Source: Janthinobacterium sp. 67 (GTDB lineage Bacteria; Pseudomonadota; Gammaproteobacteria; Burkholderiales; Burkholderiaceae_D). From it: a DNA stretch of 64,000 nucleotides. The number at the start of each line of letters is the position of its first letter. Positions within the stretch are counted from its first letter, which is position 1. Location of the stretch: assembly GCF_002797895.1 (NCBI RefSeq), contig NZ_PGES01000001.1:2356001-2420000 (forward strand), written 5' to 3'. A program made the translations under genes and the position numbers. Under the pieces are notes generated by a model. The model had not been told where the DNA came from. It did no database searches and saw only the letters and a program-made list of their open reading frames with translations. Of this stretch, positions 1 to 11,171 are shown piece by piece.

Positions 1-185
1 ACGTCGAGCTGGCCTTGCGCATAATAGGCACTGGCCAGCTGCAGCCGCAGCGCGGCGCGTTCCCCGGCATTCGCCTGCCCATCCTGGGGCAAGGCGGCGC
101 CCGCCTCAACGGGAGTGGAAGCACAGCCGACCAGCAGCACGGCCAGGCAGACAGCGGCCACAGCGAGCGAGCGTTGGTAAGCCAT
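1..185 (-). CDS. pilW: PilW/PilF-like type IV pilus biogenesis lipoprotein (5' part only)
   Basis: The first 61 codons are present and the gene runs off the left edge. The protein opens with a short hydrophobic signal and the lipobox LVGC (Cys21), so it should be a lipoprotein. The mature part reaches a segment reading RLQLASAYYAQGQLDV, which looks like the first TPR helix of PilF/PilW pilotins that help PilQ secretin assembly. An AGGGAAGG ribosome binding site lies just upstream of the ATG. The start is 11 nt after the rlmN stop, so it is likely cotranscribed with ndk and rlmN, and ndk-rlmN-pilW is a common betaproteobacterial order. The assignment rests on lipobox, TPR fragment and context, because only about a quarter of the protein is visible. 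Confidence 0.7.
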   Translation of the reverse strand, partial: MAYQRSLAVAAVCLAVLLVGCASTPVEAGAALPQDGQANAGERAALRLQLASAYYAQGQLD

Positions 186-196
186 GCCTTCCCTCA

Positions 197-1372
197 TCAG
201 GAGCGGATCTCCACGATCTTGCCGAAATTGGCGCCAAATTTCTGTTGATACTCGGTCATCTTTTCCATGCGTTCCTGTACCCGCGTACGGTCCTTGACTT
301 CGCCGGCCAGCTGGCCGCAGGCCGCATCGATATCGTCGCCGCGCGTCTTGCGCACGGTGGTGATGATGCCGCCATCCATCAGCACCTGGGCGAAGGCCTT
401 GATGCGCGGGTTTTTCGAGCGGAACAGGCCCGACTCGGGGAAAGGATTGAATGGAATCAGGTTGAACTTGCAGTTCACGCCGAACTCGCGGTCTTGCACC
501 AGCGCCAGCAGTTCGCGCGCGTGCTCGTCGCTGTCGTTGACGCCGTCGAGCATGCAGTATTCGAACGTGATGAAATCGCGCGGGGCGAATTCCAGGTAGC
601 GCTTGCAGGCCGCCATCAATTCCTTCAGCGGGTATTTCTTGTTCAGTGGAATCAGCCCGTCGCGCAAGGCGTCGTTCGAGGCGTGCAGCGAGACGGCCAG
701 GGCCACCGGCACTTCCTGCGACAGCTTGTCCATCATCGGCACGACGCCCGACGTAGACAGGGTCACGCGGCGGCGCGACAGGCCGTAGGCGTTGTCGTCG
801 AGCATCAATTTCAGGGCCGTGACGGTCGGCTCGAAGTTCAGCAGGGGCTCGCCCATGCCCATCATCACCACGTTGGTGATCTGGCGTTCGCCTTTCGGGC
901 CCGGTTCAATGCCCTTGGTGCGGCGCAATTCGAATTCCGCCATCCACAGCTGGCCGATGATCTCGCCAACACTGAGGTTGCGGTTGAAGCCTTGCTTGCC
1001 CGTCGAGCAGAAACGGCAGTTCACGGCGCAGCCGGCCTGGGTCGAGATGCACAGGGTGCCGCGGTTGTCTTCCGGAATGAACACGGTTTCCACGGCATTG
1101 CCATTGCCCACGTCGACCAGCCACTTGCGCGTGCCATCCGTCGACGTATGGTCGCTGATGATGGCCGGGGCGCGCACTTCGGCGCGCGTGGCCAGCTTGT
1201 CGCGCAGCGACTTGGCCAGGTCCGTCATGGCGTCGAAGTCGGAGGCGCCGAACTGGTGTATCCAACGTTGCAATTGTTTCGCACGAAACGGTTTCTCTCC
1301 CAACTCGGCGCAGTAGGCGATGAGTTGCGCGGGATCGAGGTCCAGCAAGTTGGTGAGGGTCGTCGTATTCAT
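197..1372 (-). CDS. rlmN: Dual-specificity 23S rRNA/tRNA adenine-C2 methyltransferase
   Basis: This is a 391-aa radical SAM enzyme that methylates C2 of A2503 in 23S rRNA and A37 in certain tRNAs. The cluster motif CxxxCxxC is present at Cys115, Cys119 and Cys122. The conserved second catalytic cysteine occurs near the C-terminus in [10 protein letters not shown] (Cys352). The length matches the family. The gene lies downstream of ndk and 11 nt before the pilW-like gene, the usual betaproteobacterial order. No disruption was seen. Confidence 0.97.
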   Translation of the reverse strand: MNTTTLTNLLDLDPAQLIAYCAELGEKPFRAKQLQRWIHQFGASDFDAMTDLAKSLRDKLATRAEVRAPAIISDHTSTDGTRKWLVDVGNGNAVETVFIPEDNRGTLCISTQAGCAVNCRFCSTGKQGFNRNLSVGEIIGQLWMAEFELRRTKGIEPGPKGERQITNVVMMGMGEPLLNFEPTVTALKLMLDDNAYGLSRRRVTLSTSGVVPMMDKLSQEVPVALAVSLHASNDALRDGLIPLNKKYPLKELMAACKRYLEFAPRDFITFEYCMLDGVNDSDEHARELLALVQDREFGVNCKFNLIPFNPFPESGLFRSKNPRIKAFAQVLMDGGIITTVRKTRGDDIDAACGQLAGEVKDRTRVQERMEKMTEYQQKFGANFGKIVEIRS

Positions 1373-1453
1373 GATCTTGTCTATTCTAAAAATCCGTCCC
1401 CGCGCGCATCCGGAGCGAAAACTCCACAGCGCAGCGGGAACAGGGGGTGATAA

Positions 1454-1490
1454 GTTATTTCACAGATAACGCCAGGAAATAACGTTATCT
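1454..1490. repeat. Two mutually exclusive inverted repeats after ndk
   Basis: AGATAACG (1464-1471) pairs with CGTTATCT (1483-1490). GTTATTTC (1454-1461) pairs with GAAATAAC (1476-1483). The second arm of one overlaps the other, so only one stem can form at a time. The element sits 8 nt past the ndk stop and before rlmN. There is no trailing T-run, so it is not a standard terminator; it may be a processing or attenuation element. Confidence 0.4.
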
Positions 1491-1497
1491 AAGGCAA

Positions 1498-1914
1498 TTA
1501 AGCCTTCAGTTCTGGGAAGAAGTAAGCGATTTCCACTTTAGCAGCTTCGACGGCGTCGGAACCGTGTACGGCGTTAGCGTCGATCGAATCGGCGAAATCG
1601 GCGCGGATCGTGCCTTTTTCTGCTTTCTTCGGATCGGTCGCGCCCATCAGGTCACGGTGGGCCAGAACGGCGTTTTCGCCTTCCAGGGCTTGGATCATGA
1701 CTGGACCGGAAACCATGAAGTCGACCAGGTCTTTGAAGAAGCCGCGCTCTTTGTGCGCTGCGTAGAAGCCTTCAGCTTGTTCGCGCGACAGTTGGGTCAT
1801 ACGCGCTGCAACGATTTTCAGGCCAGCGTTTTCAAAACGGGTGTAGATTTGACCGATTACGTTTTTTGCAACTGCGTCTGGTTTGATGATCGACAGGGTG
1901 CGTTCGATTGCCAT
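1498..1914 (-). CDS. ndk: Nucleoside diphosphate kinase
   Basis: A 138-aa cytosolic enzyme that transfers the gamma-phosphate of NTPs to NDPs through a phosphohistidine. The start [14 protein letters not shown] is canonical. The active-site histidine is His117 in [12 protein letters not shown] ribosome binding site lies 9 nt before this ATG, so the longer in-frame extension upstream is rejected. It is the first gene of an ndk-rlmN-pilW run on the minus strand. Confidence 0.98.
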   Translation of the reverse strand: MAIERTLSIIKPDAVAKNVIGQIYTRFENAGLKIVAARMTQLSREQAEGFYAAHKERGFFKDLVDFMVSGPVMIQALEGENAVLAHRDLMGATDPKKAEKGTIRADFADSIDANAVHGSDAVEAAKVEIAYFFPELKA

Positions 1915-2135
1915 GTGTGAAAACTCCAATAAAAAGAAAGGTTTAAAACGGTAAATTGAGAACTCAATCAACCTTTGATTTTACCATACTCCACCCCATA
2001 TCACCCAGACAGGCAGGGAGCATCTTGCCGCCCTGCACCTGTTTAATGAAATCTTAAGCTGCTTTTTTGGCAAATTCCGGCCCTCATGCTATCCTTGGAC
2101 AAAGCAGTAATTTGAATTGACAACACGGAGGCACT

Positions 2136-2822
2136 ATGAATCAGAACATGCAACGCACCTTTGATCTGTCGGGGGGCATGCAGCAAGTCCGCCACCAGGT
2201 CTTGCGCAACACTTACTGGCTGCTGGCGCTGTCCATGATCCCGACCGTGCTGGGCGCCTTCATCGGCGTGCAAATGCATTTGCCGATGCTGACCGGCGGC
2301 ATGGGCTTCATCATCTTCATGGCCGTCGCATTCGGCTTCATGTACGCGATTGAAAAGACCAAGAACTCGGGCCTCGGCGTCGCCGTCCTGCTGGGCTTTA
2401 CCTTCTTCATGGGCCTGATGCTCACGCCTATCCTGACGCGCACGCTCGGCTACTCGAACGGCGGCATGCTGATCATGACGGCATTTGGCGGCACGGCCAC
2501 CATCCTGGCCGTGATGGCGACGATCGCCACGGTCTCGAAGCGCGACTTCTCGGCCATGGGCAAATGGCTGTTCGCCGGCGTGATCGTGCTGATCCTCGCA
2601 TCGGTGGCAAACATTTTCCTGGGCCTGTCGGCACTGTCGATCGTGATCTCCATGGTCGCCATCGCCATCTTCTCCGCCTACATCCTGTATGACGTGCAGC
2701 AAATCATCAACGGCGGCGAGACCAACTACATCTCGGCCACCCTGCGCATCTACCTGGACGTGTACAACATCTTCACCAGCCTGTTGTCCTTGCTGGGTTT
2801 CGCCGGCGGCAGCCGCGACTAA
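2136..2822 (+). CDS. BAX inhibitor-1/YccA family integral membrane protein
   Basis: A 228-aa protein with about seven hydrophobic segments after a short polar N-terminus. The C-terminal part contains the YDVQQIINGG segment typical of Bax-inhibitor-1/UPF0005 proteins of the YccA type. E. coli YccA modulates the FtsH protease, and other members act as pH-gated calcium leak channels; which applies here is unknown. The ribosome binding site GGAGG is 5 nt before the ATG. The gene is monocistronic and ends in a strong hairpin terminator. Confidence 0.93.
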   Translation: MNQNMQRTFDLSGGMQQVRHQVLRNTYWLLALSMIPTVLGAFIGVQMHLPMLTGGMGFIIFMAVAFGFMYAIEKTKNSGLGVAVLLGFTFFMGLMLTPILTRTLGYSNGGMLIMTAFGGTATILAVMATIATVSKRDFSAMGKWLFAGVIVLILASVANIFLGLSALSIVISMVAIAIFSAYILYDVQQIINGGETNYISATLRIYLDVYNIFTSLLSLLGFAGGSRD

Positions 2823-2841
2823 GCGCTGCGATTGAAACAGC

Positions 2842-2870
2842 AAAAAGCCGACCCTCGGGTCGGCTTTTTT
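2842..2870. terminator. Rho-independent terminator, bidirectional
   Basis: The hairpin AAGCCGACCC-tcg-GGGTCGGCTT is flanked by an A-run and a T-run. It lies 20 nt after the YccA-family stop and 14 nt from the end of the convergent LysR gene, so it can serve both. Confidence 0.92.
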
Positions 2871-2883
2871 ACGTCCGTCGAAC

Positions 2884-3729
2884 CTACTTGATTCTCTCCG
2901 CCACCTCGAGCAGGCAGGCGCGGGCCCGGTCGAGGGTAGGATTATCGCGTTGGGCAGCATACACGGCGCAGGCGGAATGCGAGAATTCCGGCGCGTCGCG
3001 CACGCGGTGCAGCAAGCCCGCATCAAGGTAGGGTTGCGCGCTGCCGATGCGGAAGTAGCTGGCGCCGCCCACTTCCAGCAGGTAGACGAGGGCCAGCGGC
3101 CCCAGCGAGATCGACACGGGCGGGCTGCTCAGCTCCGGATACGCCGCCTGGTGATTGGCCGCGAAGCTGGGCCCCCAGTCCACGTACACATAGGTATCGG
3201 CATGCATCTGCCCGTCGGCGCGCGTGGTCACCATCACGAGCTTTTCCTCGGCCAGCAATTCGCTGGCCAGGCCCGGGCGCTGGGGCGGGTTGTACAGCAC
3301 GGCCAGGTCCAGCGAGCCGTCATGCACGGCGTCGAGCAGGCGCGCGGGACTGTCGACCTCGGCGCGCAAGGCGATCTCGGGACAGTCGCGGCTCATGCGT
3401 ATCAGCCAGTCGCCCAGCAGCGGCGGCCACAAGCTCAGTTCGCAGCCGATGCTGACGGCGTCGTCGCGCCCCGGCGGCAAGGCCACCTGGTGGCGCGCCC
3501 GCTCCCACACCTGCACCATCGTGGCCGCGTGGCGCATGAAGCGCTCGCCGGCCGACGTCAGGCGCGCGCCCGCCTTGTTGCGCACGAAGAGCTGGCGCCC
3601 CAGCTGCTGCTCCAGGGTGCGGATGCGGGCGCTGACGGCCGTCTGCGTCACGTGCATGCGCTCGGCGGCCATGATGAAGCTGCCGCAGGACGCCACTTCG
3701 AGGAAGGTCCGCGCTTGATTGATATCCAT
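2884..3729 (-). CDS. LysR-family transcriptional regulator
   Basis: This 281-aa protein has an N-terminal winged HTH (about residues 1-60; SFIMAAERMHVTQTAVSARI is the recognition region). A periplasmic-binding-like effector domain follows. It starts 12 nt after the cfa stop on the same strand, so it may be cotranscribed with cfa. The effector and targets cannot be read from the sequence. Confidence 0.9.
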   Translation of the reverse strand: MDINQARTFLEVASCGSFIMAAERMHVTQTAVSARIRTLEQQLGRQLFVRNKAGARLTSAGERFMRHAATMVQVWERARHQVALPPGRDDAVSIGCELSLWPPLLGDWLIRMSRDCPEIALRAEVDSPARLLDAVHDGSLDLAVLYNPPQRPGLASELLAEEKLVMVTTRADGQMHADTYVYVDWGPSFAANHQAAYPELSSPPVSISLGPLALVYLLEVGGASYFRIGSAQPYLDAGLLHRVRDAPEFSHSACAVYAAQRDNPTLDRARACLLEVAERIK

Positions 3730-3741
3730 CAGTCCATGATA

Positions 3742-4917
3742 TCAGCTGACACGCTCATACCCTCCCAGCACACCCTGCTTCGACAGCACCCACTGCCACA
3801 ACTGCAGGTCGCGCGCGCGGAAAGCGCCCGCGCAGGACAGCAGATAATATGACCACATGCGGTGGAAGCGCTCGCCCAACTGGGCGGCAAAGCGTGGCCA
3901 CGCCTGCTCAACATTGTCATGCCAGGCCATCAGCGTCTTGTCGTAGTCGGCGCCGAAGTTGTGCAAGTCCTCGACAACGAACAGATCGTCCATGGCGTCG
4001 CCGATCTGGCCGATCGACGGCAAGTCGCCATTCGGGAAGATGTATTTGTCGATCCACGGATCGCACGTGGAATGGCGCTTGTTTTTGCCTATCGTGTGCA
4101 GCAGGAACAGGCCGTCGTCTTCCAGGCAGCGGTGCGCCACTTCCATGAAGGTGCGGTGGTTTTTATGGCCCACGTGCTCGAACATGCCGATGCTGACGAT
4201 GCGGTCGAATTTTTCATCGGTGTCGCGGTAGTCCTGCAGGCGGAAGTCCAGGTGCCCGCCGCCCGGCATGGCGCGCGCATACGCGGCCTGCTCTTGCGAG
4301 ATCGTCACGCCCACGCATTGCACCTGGTATTTTTCCGCCGCATAGCGCATGAAGCTGCCCCAGCCGCAGCCGATGTCGAGCACGCGCATGCCCGGTTCCA
4401 GCCCGAGCTTGCGGCAGACCAGATCGAGCTTGGCTTCCTGCGCCTCGGCCAGGTTGCCCGCATCCTTCCAGTAGCCGCAGGTATAGGTCATGCGCGGGTC
4501 GAGCATGGCCGCATAGAAGGCGTTGCCCAGGTCGTAATGCTCCTTGCCCACCATCCAGGCGCGGCGTTCCGTCTGCAGGTTGAACAGGCGTGCATACAAG
4601 GCGTGGAAGGCCAGACGCATGGGACGCACGTCGTCGGCCACCCGGGCGCGCAGCAGATGGCAAAAGAATTCGTCGAGCTGCTGCGCATCCCAGTCGCCGT
4701 CCATGTAGGCCTCGCCCAGGCCCAGGTTGCCGCTGGCGACGGCGCGCTCCGGCACGCCCGGTTTGCGCAGCTGCATGTCCCAGGCGGCGCGGCCATTCAG
4801 ATGGATATCGGCCCTGGCCAGCAGTTCGGCCGCTTCGCGTATCAGCCGCGTGTCGAGCTTGAGTTCGGTACTACCTGCTGGTGCTTGCTGTAACTGCGTC
4901 ATTTGCTGCGTGTTCAT
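3742..4917 (-). CDS. cfa: Cyclopropane-fatty-acyl-phospholipid synthase
   Basis: A 391-aa enzyme that adds a methylene group from SAM across double bonds of membrane phospholipid acyl chains, a stationary-phase membrane hardening step. The SAM-binding motif VLDIGCGWGSF is clear, as are the family segments KEHYDLGNAFY and MFEHVGHKNH. The chosen ATG (MNTQQMTQ) is preceded by GGAGG at 9 nt spacing; the longer frame adds 34 unlikely residues. CFA synthases are often RpoS dependent, and rpoS lies 5 kb away, but no RpoS promoter was proved here. The LysR gene follows 12 nt downstream. Confidence 0.95.
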   Translation of the reverse strand: MNTQQMTQLQQAPAGSTELKLDTRLIREAAELLARADIHLNGRAAWDMQLRKPGVPERAVASGNLGLGEAYMDGDWDAQQLDEFFCHLLRARVADDVRPMRLAFHALYARLFNLQTERRAWMVGKEHYDLGNAFYAAMLDPRMTYTCGYWKDAGNLAEAQEAKLDLVCRKLGLEPGMRVLDIGCGWGSFMRYAAEKYQVQCVGVTISQEQAAYARAMPGGGHLDFRLQDYRDTDEKFDRIVSIGMFEHVGHKNHRTFMEVAHRCLEDDGLFLLHTIGKNKRHSTCDPWIDKYIFPNGDLPSIGQIGDAMDDLFVVEDLHNFGADYDKTLMAWHDNVEQAWPRFAAQLGERFHRMWSYYLLSCAGAFRARDLQLWQWVLSKQGVLGGYERVS

Positions 4918-5024
4918 GCCCTGCCGCCTCCAGATGGTTGTCGGTGCTGGCGCCGCGCCAGCCATCAAATTATCCGCCCGCCACCGCCATCTGGATAATG
5001 AAACATCATGGCCATTCATATCAA

Positions 5025-5058
5025 AATAATTGCTGCAAAATGATTTGAATCAATTATT
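5025..5058. promoter_or_regulatory. AT-rich inverted repeat upstream of cfa
   Basis: AATAATTG (5025-5032) and CAATTATT (5051-5058) form a perfect 8-bp inverted repeat in an AT-rich block 108 nt upstream of the cfa ATG. It could be an operator in the cfa promoter region. No factor is assigned. Confidence 0.35.
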
Positions 5059-5097
5059 TTATGGAAATATCTTATACAAGAAGCGCGCCGTAGCATG

Positions 5098-5121
5098 AAA
5101 AAAGCCGCCCGTAAGGCGGCT
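5098..5121 (-). terminator. Rho-independent terminator of the cupin gene
   Basis: On the minus strand AGCCGCC-ttac-GGGCGGCT is followed by TTTTTT. It lies 24 nt beyond the stop of the cupin-like gene. Confidence 0.9.
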
Positions 5122-5145
5122 GTTCGCGACACATTTGCAGCGTAA

Positions 5146-6192
5146 TCAAAAGTCGTGATTCGGCGGATACTTGCTATAAAAATCGTTATCCCATTTGAAG
5201 TTGGTAAACGCCACCGTCATCGATACGTCGAGCGCTTCGACGAAATGCCAGCAGCCGACAGGCAAAAACAGGATCTCGCCCGGCGCCAGCACACATTCGC
5301 GCACCTGCACGTCGGCCATCAGCGGATAGCGCCGCACGTCGATGTCGCGCCCGTCGACGGGCGTAAAACAGTGGCGCTGGTTGTACACGCGCGCCACCTC
5401 GCAGGCGGCCATGATGCGCAGGCGCTTGCGCCCTTTCACCTGCGCCATGAAATTGTTCGTCAGGTCGTGGTGGAACGGCGTCACCGTGCCGGCCGGGCCG
5501 AACCACAGAAAGCCCGTGGGGCCGCCATCCTGCTTCAGGTATTCGGGCAGCTGGCCGATATCGTCCCACAGCTCGCGCAAGGCTTGCCGGTTTTGCGAAT
5601 CGTTATTCGCCGTCATGTAGAAATCGTTCGTCGCGCCGCTGCCCTCGACCAGGCTCGCGTACTCGCCGAAGGCCATCTTGCGCTTGTGGGCCACGCTGTT
5701 CATTTCGTACTGATCGTCCGCCTCGCGGCCGAACTGCACTTCCACTTCGCGCTGCGCGTAATGCGCGCGGAAATAGGCGGGACTCCACTTGGCCATGGCG
5801 GGCCAGTCGTCCATCATGCCCGTGATGATCACGGGCTGGTTGGTGGAGTAATACTCGTCGAGGAATTCCTGCGCCGTCAATTTGTCGCGGCGGGGAATCT
5901 CGGGGTCGCGCAGCTGGTTCAGCTTGCGCTGGATGTCGATCACCCAGTCGCGCTTGGCCAGGCGGTTCGACAGGCGCACGGCGCCGGCCAGATAGGGGCT
6001 GTGCAGCGCCAGCTCGATTTCGCGGCGCGCCAGGCTTTCCGCGATGCCGGCCTGTTGCAGCACCGGCATCAGCGCCGACGGATGGCTGCCCAGCATAAGG
6101 TTTTCCGCGATCCAGCTGCGCCACTCGCGGCTCAGTTCCTGTTCCGGCTGCTGTTCTTTCTGTTTGACTCCGAATGTCGATACCGCCGCCAT
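5146..6192 (-). CDS. Cupin-like (cupin_8/JmjC) domain protein
   Basis: A 348-aa protein with a helical N-terminal part (about 1-100) and a C-terminal cupin_8/JmjC-like fold. The candidate Fe(II) ligands are His241 and Asp243 in FHHDLTNNF, with distal His316 in GCWHFVEAL, the pattern of 2-oxoglutarate-dependent hydroxylases. The substrate is unknown. AGGAGA lies just before the ATG. It follows the chitinase on the same strand with a 78-nt gap containing a hairpin. Cupin_8 genes are known neighbours of glycan-use genes in Xanthomonas-type bacteria, so a link to chitin use is plausible but inferred. Confidence 0.88.
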   Translation of the reverse strand: MAAVSTFGVKQKEQQPEQELSREWRSWIAENLMLGSHPSALMPVLQQAGIAESLARREIELALHSPYLAGAVRLSNRLAKRDWVIDIQRKLNQLRDPEIPRRDKLTAQEFLDEYYSTNQPVIITGMMDDWPAMAKWSPAYFRAHYAQREVEVQFGREADDQYEMNSVAHKRKMAFGEYASLVEGSGATNDFYMTANNDSQNRQALRELWDDIGQLPEYLKQDGGPTGFLWFGPAGTVTPFHHDLTNNFMAQVKGRKRLRIMAACEVARVYNQRHCFTPVDGRDIDVRRYPLMADVQVRECVLAPGEILFLPVGCWHFVEALDVSMTVAFTNFKWDNDFYSKYPPNHDF

Positions 6193-6222
6193 CGCCCGTC
6201 TCCTGTTTTTTTATGTGCACAA

Positions 6223-6251
6223 GCGGCCGGGCAGCAATGCCGCCCGGCCGC
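6223..6251 (-). repeat. GC-rich hairpin between chitinase and cupin gene
   Basis: GCGGCCGGGC (6223-6232) pairs perfectly with GCCCGGCCGC (6242-6251). Read on the minus strand, an A-rich rather than T-rich tract follows, so it is more likely an mRNA 3'-end protector or partial attenuator than a full terminator. Confidence 0.55.
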
Positions 6252-6270
6252 GTCTTGCGCTACTCCAGTG

Positions 6271-8295
<2,025 letters not shown>

Positions 8296-8655
8296 GCTGT
8301 CTCCTGTTCAGGTTTGCGGAGTGCCACTGTGCTTCGTAAATAACTACCCTGTGATCTTGTTTTTTTGCAGTTGCAAGAACAGCATGCTGCTGAAAAAATA
8401 GGCGGTCAAGTGGTTTTAAAGTGGCATCAAAGCGAGCAATACCACTTCGAACAGAAAGCGCAGCGGAAGATGCAGACGGCGTGTTGTCCTACTGGACAAT
8501 GAAAAAATGGCAGAGGGAGAATGGAAAAAGACGCTGGAACGGGAAAAGACAGACCAGTTTTATAACACGGTGTAAGTGGTATTGGGGGAGTTCGCCGCGC
8601 CGCTGAATGCGGCAACGGCGGGTGCCTGCCTGGCCACCCGCCGTGTTTTGAATGC
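8296..8655. other. Intergenic region upstream of the chitinase
   Basis: A 360-bp stretch between the chitinase start and the rlmD stop. It carries three AAGTGG-type hexamers (8408-8413, 8419-8424, and inverted CCACTT at 8442-8447), a T-rich stretch near 8359-8366, and the rlmD-side hairpin at 8615-8644. A short open frame at 8421-8606 was not accepted as a gene. The chitinase promoter should lie here. Confidence 0.6.
8615..8644 (-). terminator. Hairpin downstream of rlmD
   Basis: ACGGCGGGTG (8615-8624) pairs perfectly with CACCCGCCGT (8635-8644), 11 nt past the rlmD stop. The expected T-run is missing on the minus strand, so it is terminator-like rather than canonical. Confidence 0.6.
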
Positions 8656-9999
8656 TTATTGCGCCAGATCAAACACGGCCATCGACTCCACGTGCGACGT
8701 ATGCGGGAACATGTTGACCACGCCCGCCTTGCTCAGCACATAACCGGCTTCCAGCGCCAGGATGCCGGCGTCGCGCGCCAGGGTCGACGGGCTGCACGAG
8801 ACGTAGACGATGCGTTTCGGCATCAGGTCAGGACGCACTTGCGACAGGCCGACCAGCGCCTGGCACAGCGCCATGGCGCCGTCGCGCGGCGGGTCGACGA
8901 GGATGCGGTCGAACTTGCCCAGCGCGATCAGGTCGTCCGTCGTCACTTCGAACAGATTGCGCGTCGAGAACGATGTTTTTTCCGCCAGGCCATTGGCCAA
9001 GGCGTTTTCCAGCGCCCGCTCCGTCAGGGTGGTGCTGCCTTCGATGCCGACCACTTCGCTGCCTTGCGTGGCCAGCGGCAAGGTGAAATTGCCCAGGCCA
9101 CAGAACAGGTCGGCCACGCGGTCCGTCGGCTGCACTTCCAGCAGACGCAGGGCTTTCGACACCAGCACGCGGTTGATGTGATGGTTCACCTGGGTGAAAT
9201 CGACGGGCTTGAACGGCATCTTGACGCCGAATTCCGGCAGCAGGTAGTGCAATTGCTTGTCGAGCGGATAGAACGGCACGGCCGTTTCCGGGCCTTTCAC
9301 CTGCAGCCACCATTGCACGCCGTATTCGTCGGCAAAGGCCTTCAGTTTCGTTTCATCGTCCGCCGTCAACGGCGCCATGATGCGCAAGACCATGGCGGTG
9401 ACGTCTTCGCCGACGGCCAGCTCGATCTGCGGCATCTGGTCGAAAATCGACAGCGAACCGATCAGCGCGCGCAAGGACAGCAGCATGGCGGAGATGTGCG
9501 GCGGCAAGATTTCGCAGCTATCCATGTCGGCAACGAAAGCCGATTTCTTTTCATGGAAGCCCACCAGCACGGCGTCTTTCTTCTTGACGTGGCGCACGGA
9601 CAGGCGCGCGCGGTAGCGGTAGCCCCACGTCGGGCCGTACATGGGACGCATGATGCTTTGCGGACGCACCTTGCCGATATGCCACAGGTTGTCTTCCAGC
9701 ACGCGCTGTTTGATCGCCACCTGCGCCGACGGTTCCAGGTGCTGCATCGAGCAGCCGCCGCAATTGTCGAAATGCTTGCACTTTGGCGTCACGCGCATGG
9801 ACGATTCGCGGTGCAGCGCCGTCATGCGGGCCATTTCCCAGTTCTTCTTTTTCTTGAACGTCACAAAGCTGACGCGCTCGCCCGGCAACGCGCCTTCGAC
9901 AAACACGACCTTGCCCGGCGAGCCGTCTTCGTTCTCAATATGGCCAACGCCACGGGCGTCCATGTCGAGCGATTTGATTTCGATGATATTTTCTTGCAT
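8656..9999 (-). CDS. rlmD: 23S rRNA (uracil-1939-C5)-methyltransferase
   Basis: A 447-aa SAM-dependent RNA methyltransferase with an N-terminal TRAM-like beta domain. Iron-sulfur ligands occur in CKHFDNCGGC. The C-terminal Rossmann fold includes ADLFCGLGNF. The catalytic signature is DPPRDG, with the nucleophile Cys in YVSCSPSTLARD. The start MQENIIEIKS is chosen at 9999. A longer frame would need a TTG codon and also lacks a clear ribosome binding site. Confidence 0.95.
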   Translation of the reverse strand: MQENIIEIKSLDMDARGVGHIENEDGSPGKVVFVEGALPGERVSFVTFKKKKNWEMARMTALHRESSMRVTPKCKHFDNCGGCSMQHLEPSAQVAIKQRVLEDNLWHIGKVRPQSIMRPMYGPTWGYRYRARLSVRHVKKKDAVLVGFHEKKSAFVADMDSCEILPPHISAMLLSLRALIGSLSIFDQMPQIELAVGEDVTAMVLRIMAPLTADDETKLKAFADEYGVQWWLQVKGPETAVPFYPLDKQLHYLLPEFGVKMPFKPVDFTQVNHHINRVLVSKALRLLEVQPTDRVADLFCGLGNFTLPLATQGSEVVGIEGSTTLTERALENALANGLAEKTSFSTRNLFEVTTDDLIALGKFDRILVDPPRDGAMALCQALVGLSQVRPDLMPKRIVYVSCSPSTLARDAGILALEAGYVLSKAGVVNMFPHTSHVESMAVFDLAQ

Positions 10000-10106
10000 A
10001 GCGATCAATAGGTAAGAGTGGGCCAGGACGCAGGGCCGCGCTGGAACTTGAAAGAATGGGGGACAGGTCAGGCGCCGCGAGCGGGGCGTATGATAGCAGA
10101 TGCGGC

Positions 10107-10121
10107 CCCGGAACTACCGGG
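10107..10121 (-). repeat. Small hairpin downstream of rpoS
   Basis: CCCGG-aacta-CCGGG lies 11 nt past the rpoS stop. No T-run follows on the minus strand, so a terminator role is uncertain. Confidence 0.35.
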
Positions 10122-10131
10122 ACCGGGCGTC

Positions 10132-11163
10132 CTACAATAATGAGTCGCGCACGACGCCGCGTGCCGCCATGGCGCGTTTCAGTTTAATCAGCGCTTCCTG
10201 CTGGATCTGGCGCACGCGCTCGCGCGTCACGCCCATTTCCTCGGCCAGGGTTTCCAGGGTGGCCGGGTCGTCGTTGTCGAGACCGAAACGGCGCATGATG
10301 ACGACACGCTGCTTGTCGGGCAGCTTGGTCAGCCAGTCGCGCACCAGCACCGTCATTTCATGGTGTTCCGCGCGCGCGTCGGGGCTGTCTTCGCTGGCGC
10401 CGGGCAGCATGTCCATCAGCGACGATTGGGGGTCGTTGTCGAGCGGCGCGTCGAGCGAGGTGGCGTGCTCGGACAGGGCCAGGATATCCTGCACCTCTTC
10501 CACGGGACGGCCCACGAGATGGGCGATGTCTTCCGCGGTGGCATCCTTGCCGTCGTGGTGCTGGGCTTCCAGGTGGTATTTGCCGCGCAATATCTGGTTC
10601 AGTTCGCGCACCATGTGCACGGGCAGGCGCACCGTGCGCGCCTGGTTCATGATGGCGCGCTCGATGCTCTGGCGTATCCACCAGGTGGCGTAGGTCGAGA
10701 AACGGAAACCGCGTTCGGGCTCGAACTTGTCGATGGCGCGCATCAGGCCGATGTTGCCCTCCTCGATCATGTCGAGCAAGACCACGCCCCGGTTGATGTA
10801 ATGCTTGGCGATCGACACGACGAGGCGCAGGTTGTGCTCGATCATGGTTTGCCGGGCTTCGAAATTGCCCTGCTTGGCGAGGGTGGCGTAATGCACCTCT
10901 TGCGCCACCGTCAGCAGGGGCCGCGTGCCGATCTGATTCAGATAGTGCTGCGTGGTATCGGTCGACAGCTCGGCCGCCAGCACTTTTTTCAGTTCATCGA
11001 CACTTTCGACCAGCACGCTGACGCTGGCCACCTCGCCGCCCTCGCCCGCCTCGACGGCGTCAATGCCGTCGAGCTCGCCGACATCGTCCGTCACGACTTC
11101 GTCTGCCCCGTCTTCCGGCAGTTCCGGGTCATCGTCCAGCTGGTCGTGCGGCGCGTGTGTCAT
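10132..11163 (-). CDS. rpoS: RNA polymerase sigma factor RpoS (sigma-38)
   Basis: A 343-aa sigma-70-family protein for stationary phase and general stress. After an acidic N-terminal tail (about 1-50), regions 1.2 to 2 include [17 protein letters not shown] and the -10 recognition helix ending in [13 protein letters not shown]. Region 4.2 reads [20 protein letters not shown]. It follows nlpD by 8 nt. In E. coli the main rpoS promoter is inside nlpD, and the same is likely here but was not mapped. Confidence 0.96.
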   Translation of the reverse strand: MTHAPHDQLDDDPELPEDGADEVVTDDVGELDGIDAVEAGEGGEVASVSVLVESVDELKKVLAAELSTDTTQHYLNQIGTRPLLTVAQEVHYATLAKQGNFEARQTMIEHNLRLVVSIAKHYINRGVVLLDMIEEGNIGLMRAIDKFEPERGFRFSTYATWWIRQSIERAIMNQARTVRLPVHMVRELNQILRGKYHLEAQHHDGKDATAEDIAHLVGRPVEEVQDILALSEHATSLDAPLDNDPQSSLMDMLPGASEDSPDARAEHHEMTVLVRDWLTKLPDKQRVVIMRRFGLDNDDPATLETLAEEMGVTRERVRQIQQEALIKLKRAMAARGVVRDSLL

Positions 11164-11171
11164 TGCTTTAC

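Noticed and set aside
245..1450. A 401-codon plus-strand frame opposite rlmN
   Set aside because: Antisense of the radical SAM enzyme, His/Arg rich, no domain.
2043..3026. A 327-codon minus-strand frame opposite the YccA-family gene
   Set aside because: Covers the reverse of a membrane protein gene and its terminator; composition is Asp/His/Arg rich without a fold.
8421..8606. Small plus-strand frame of 61 codons in the chitinase upstream region
   Set aside because: No ribosome binding site, no family and low coding character.
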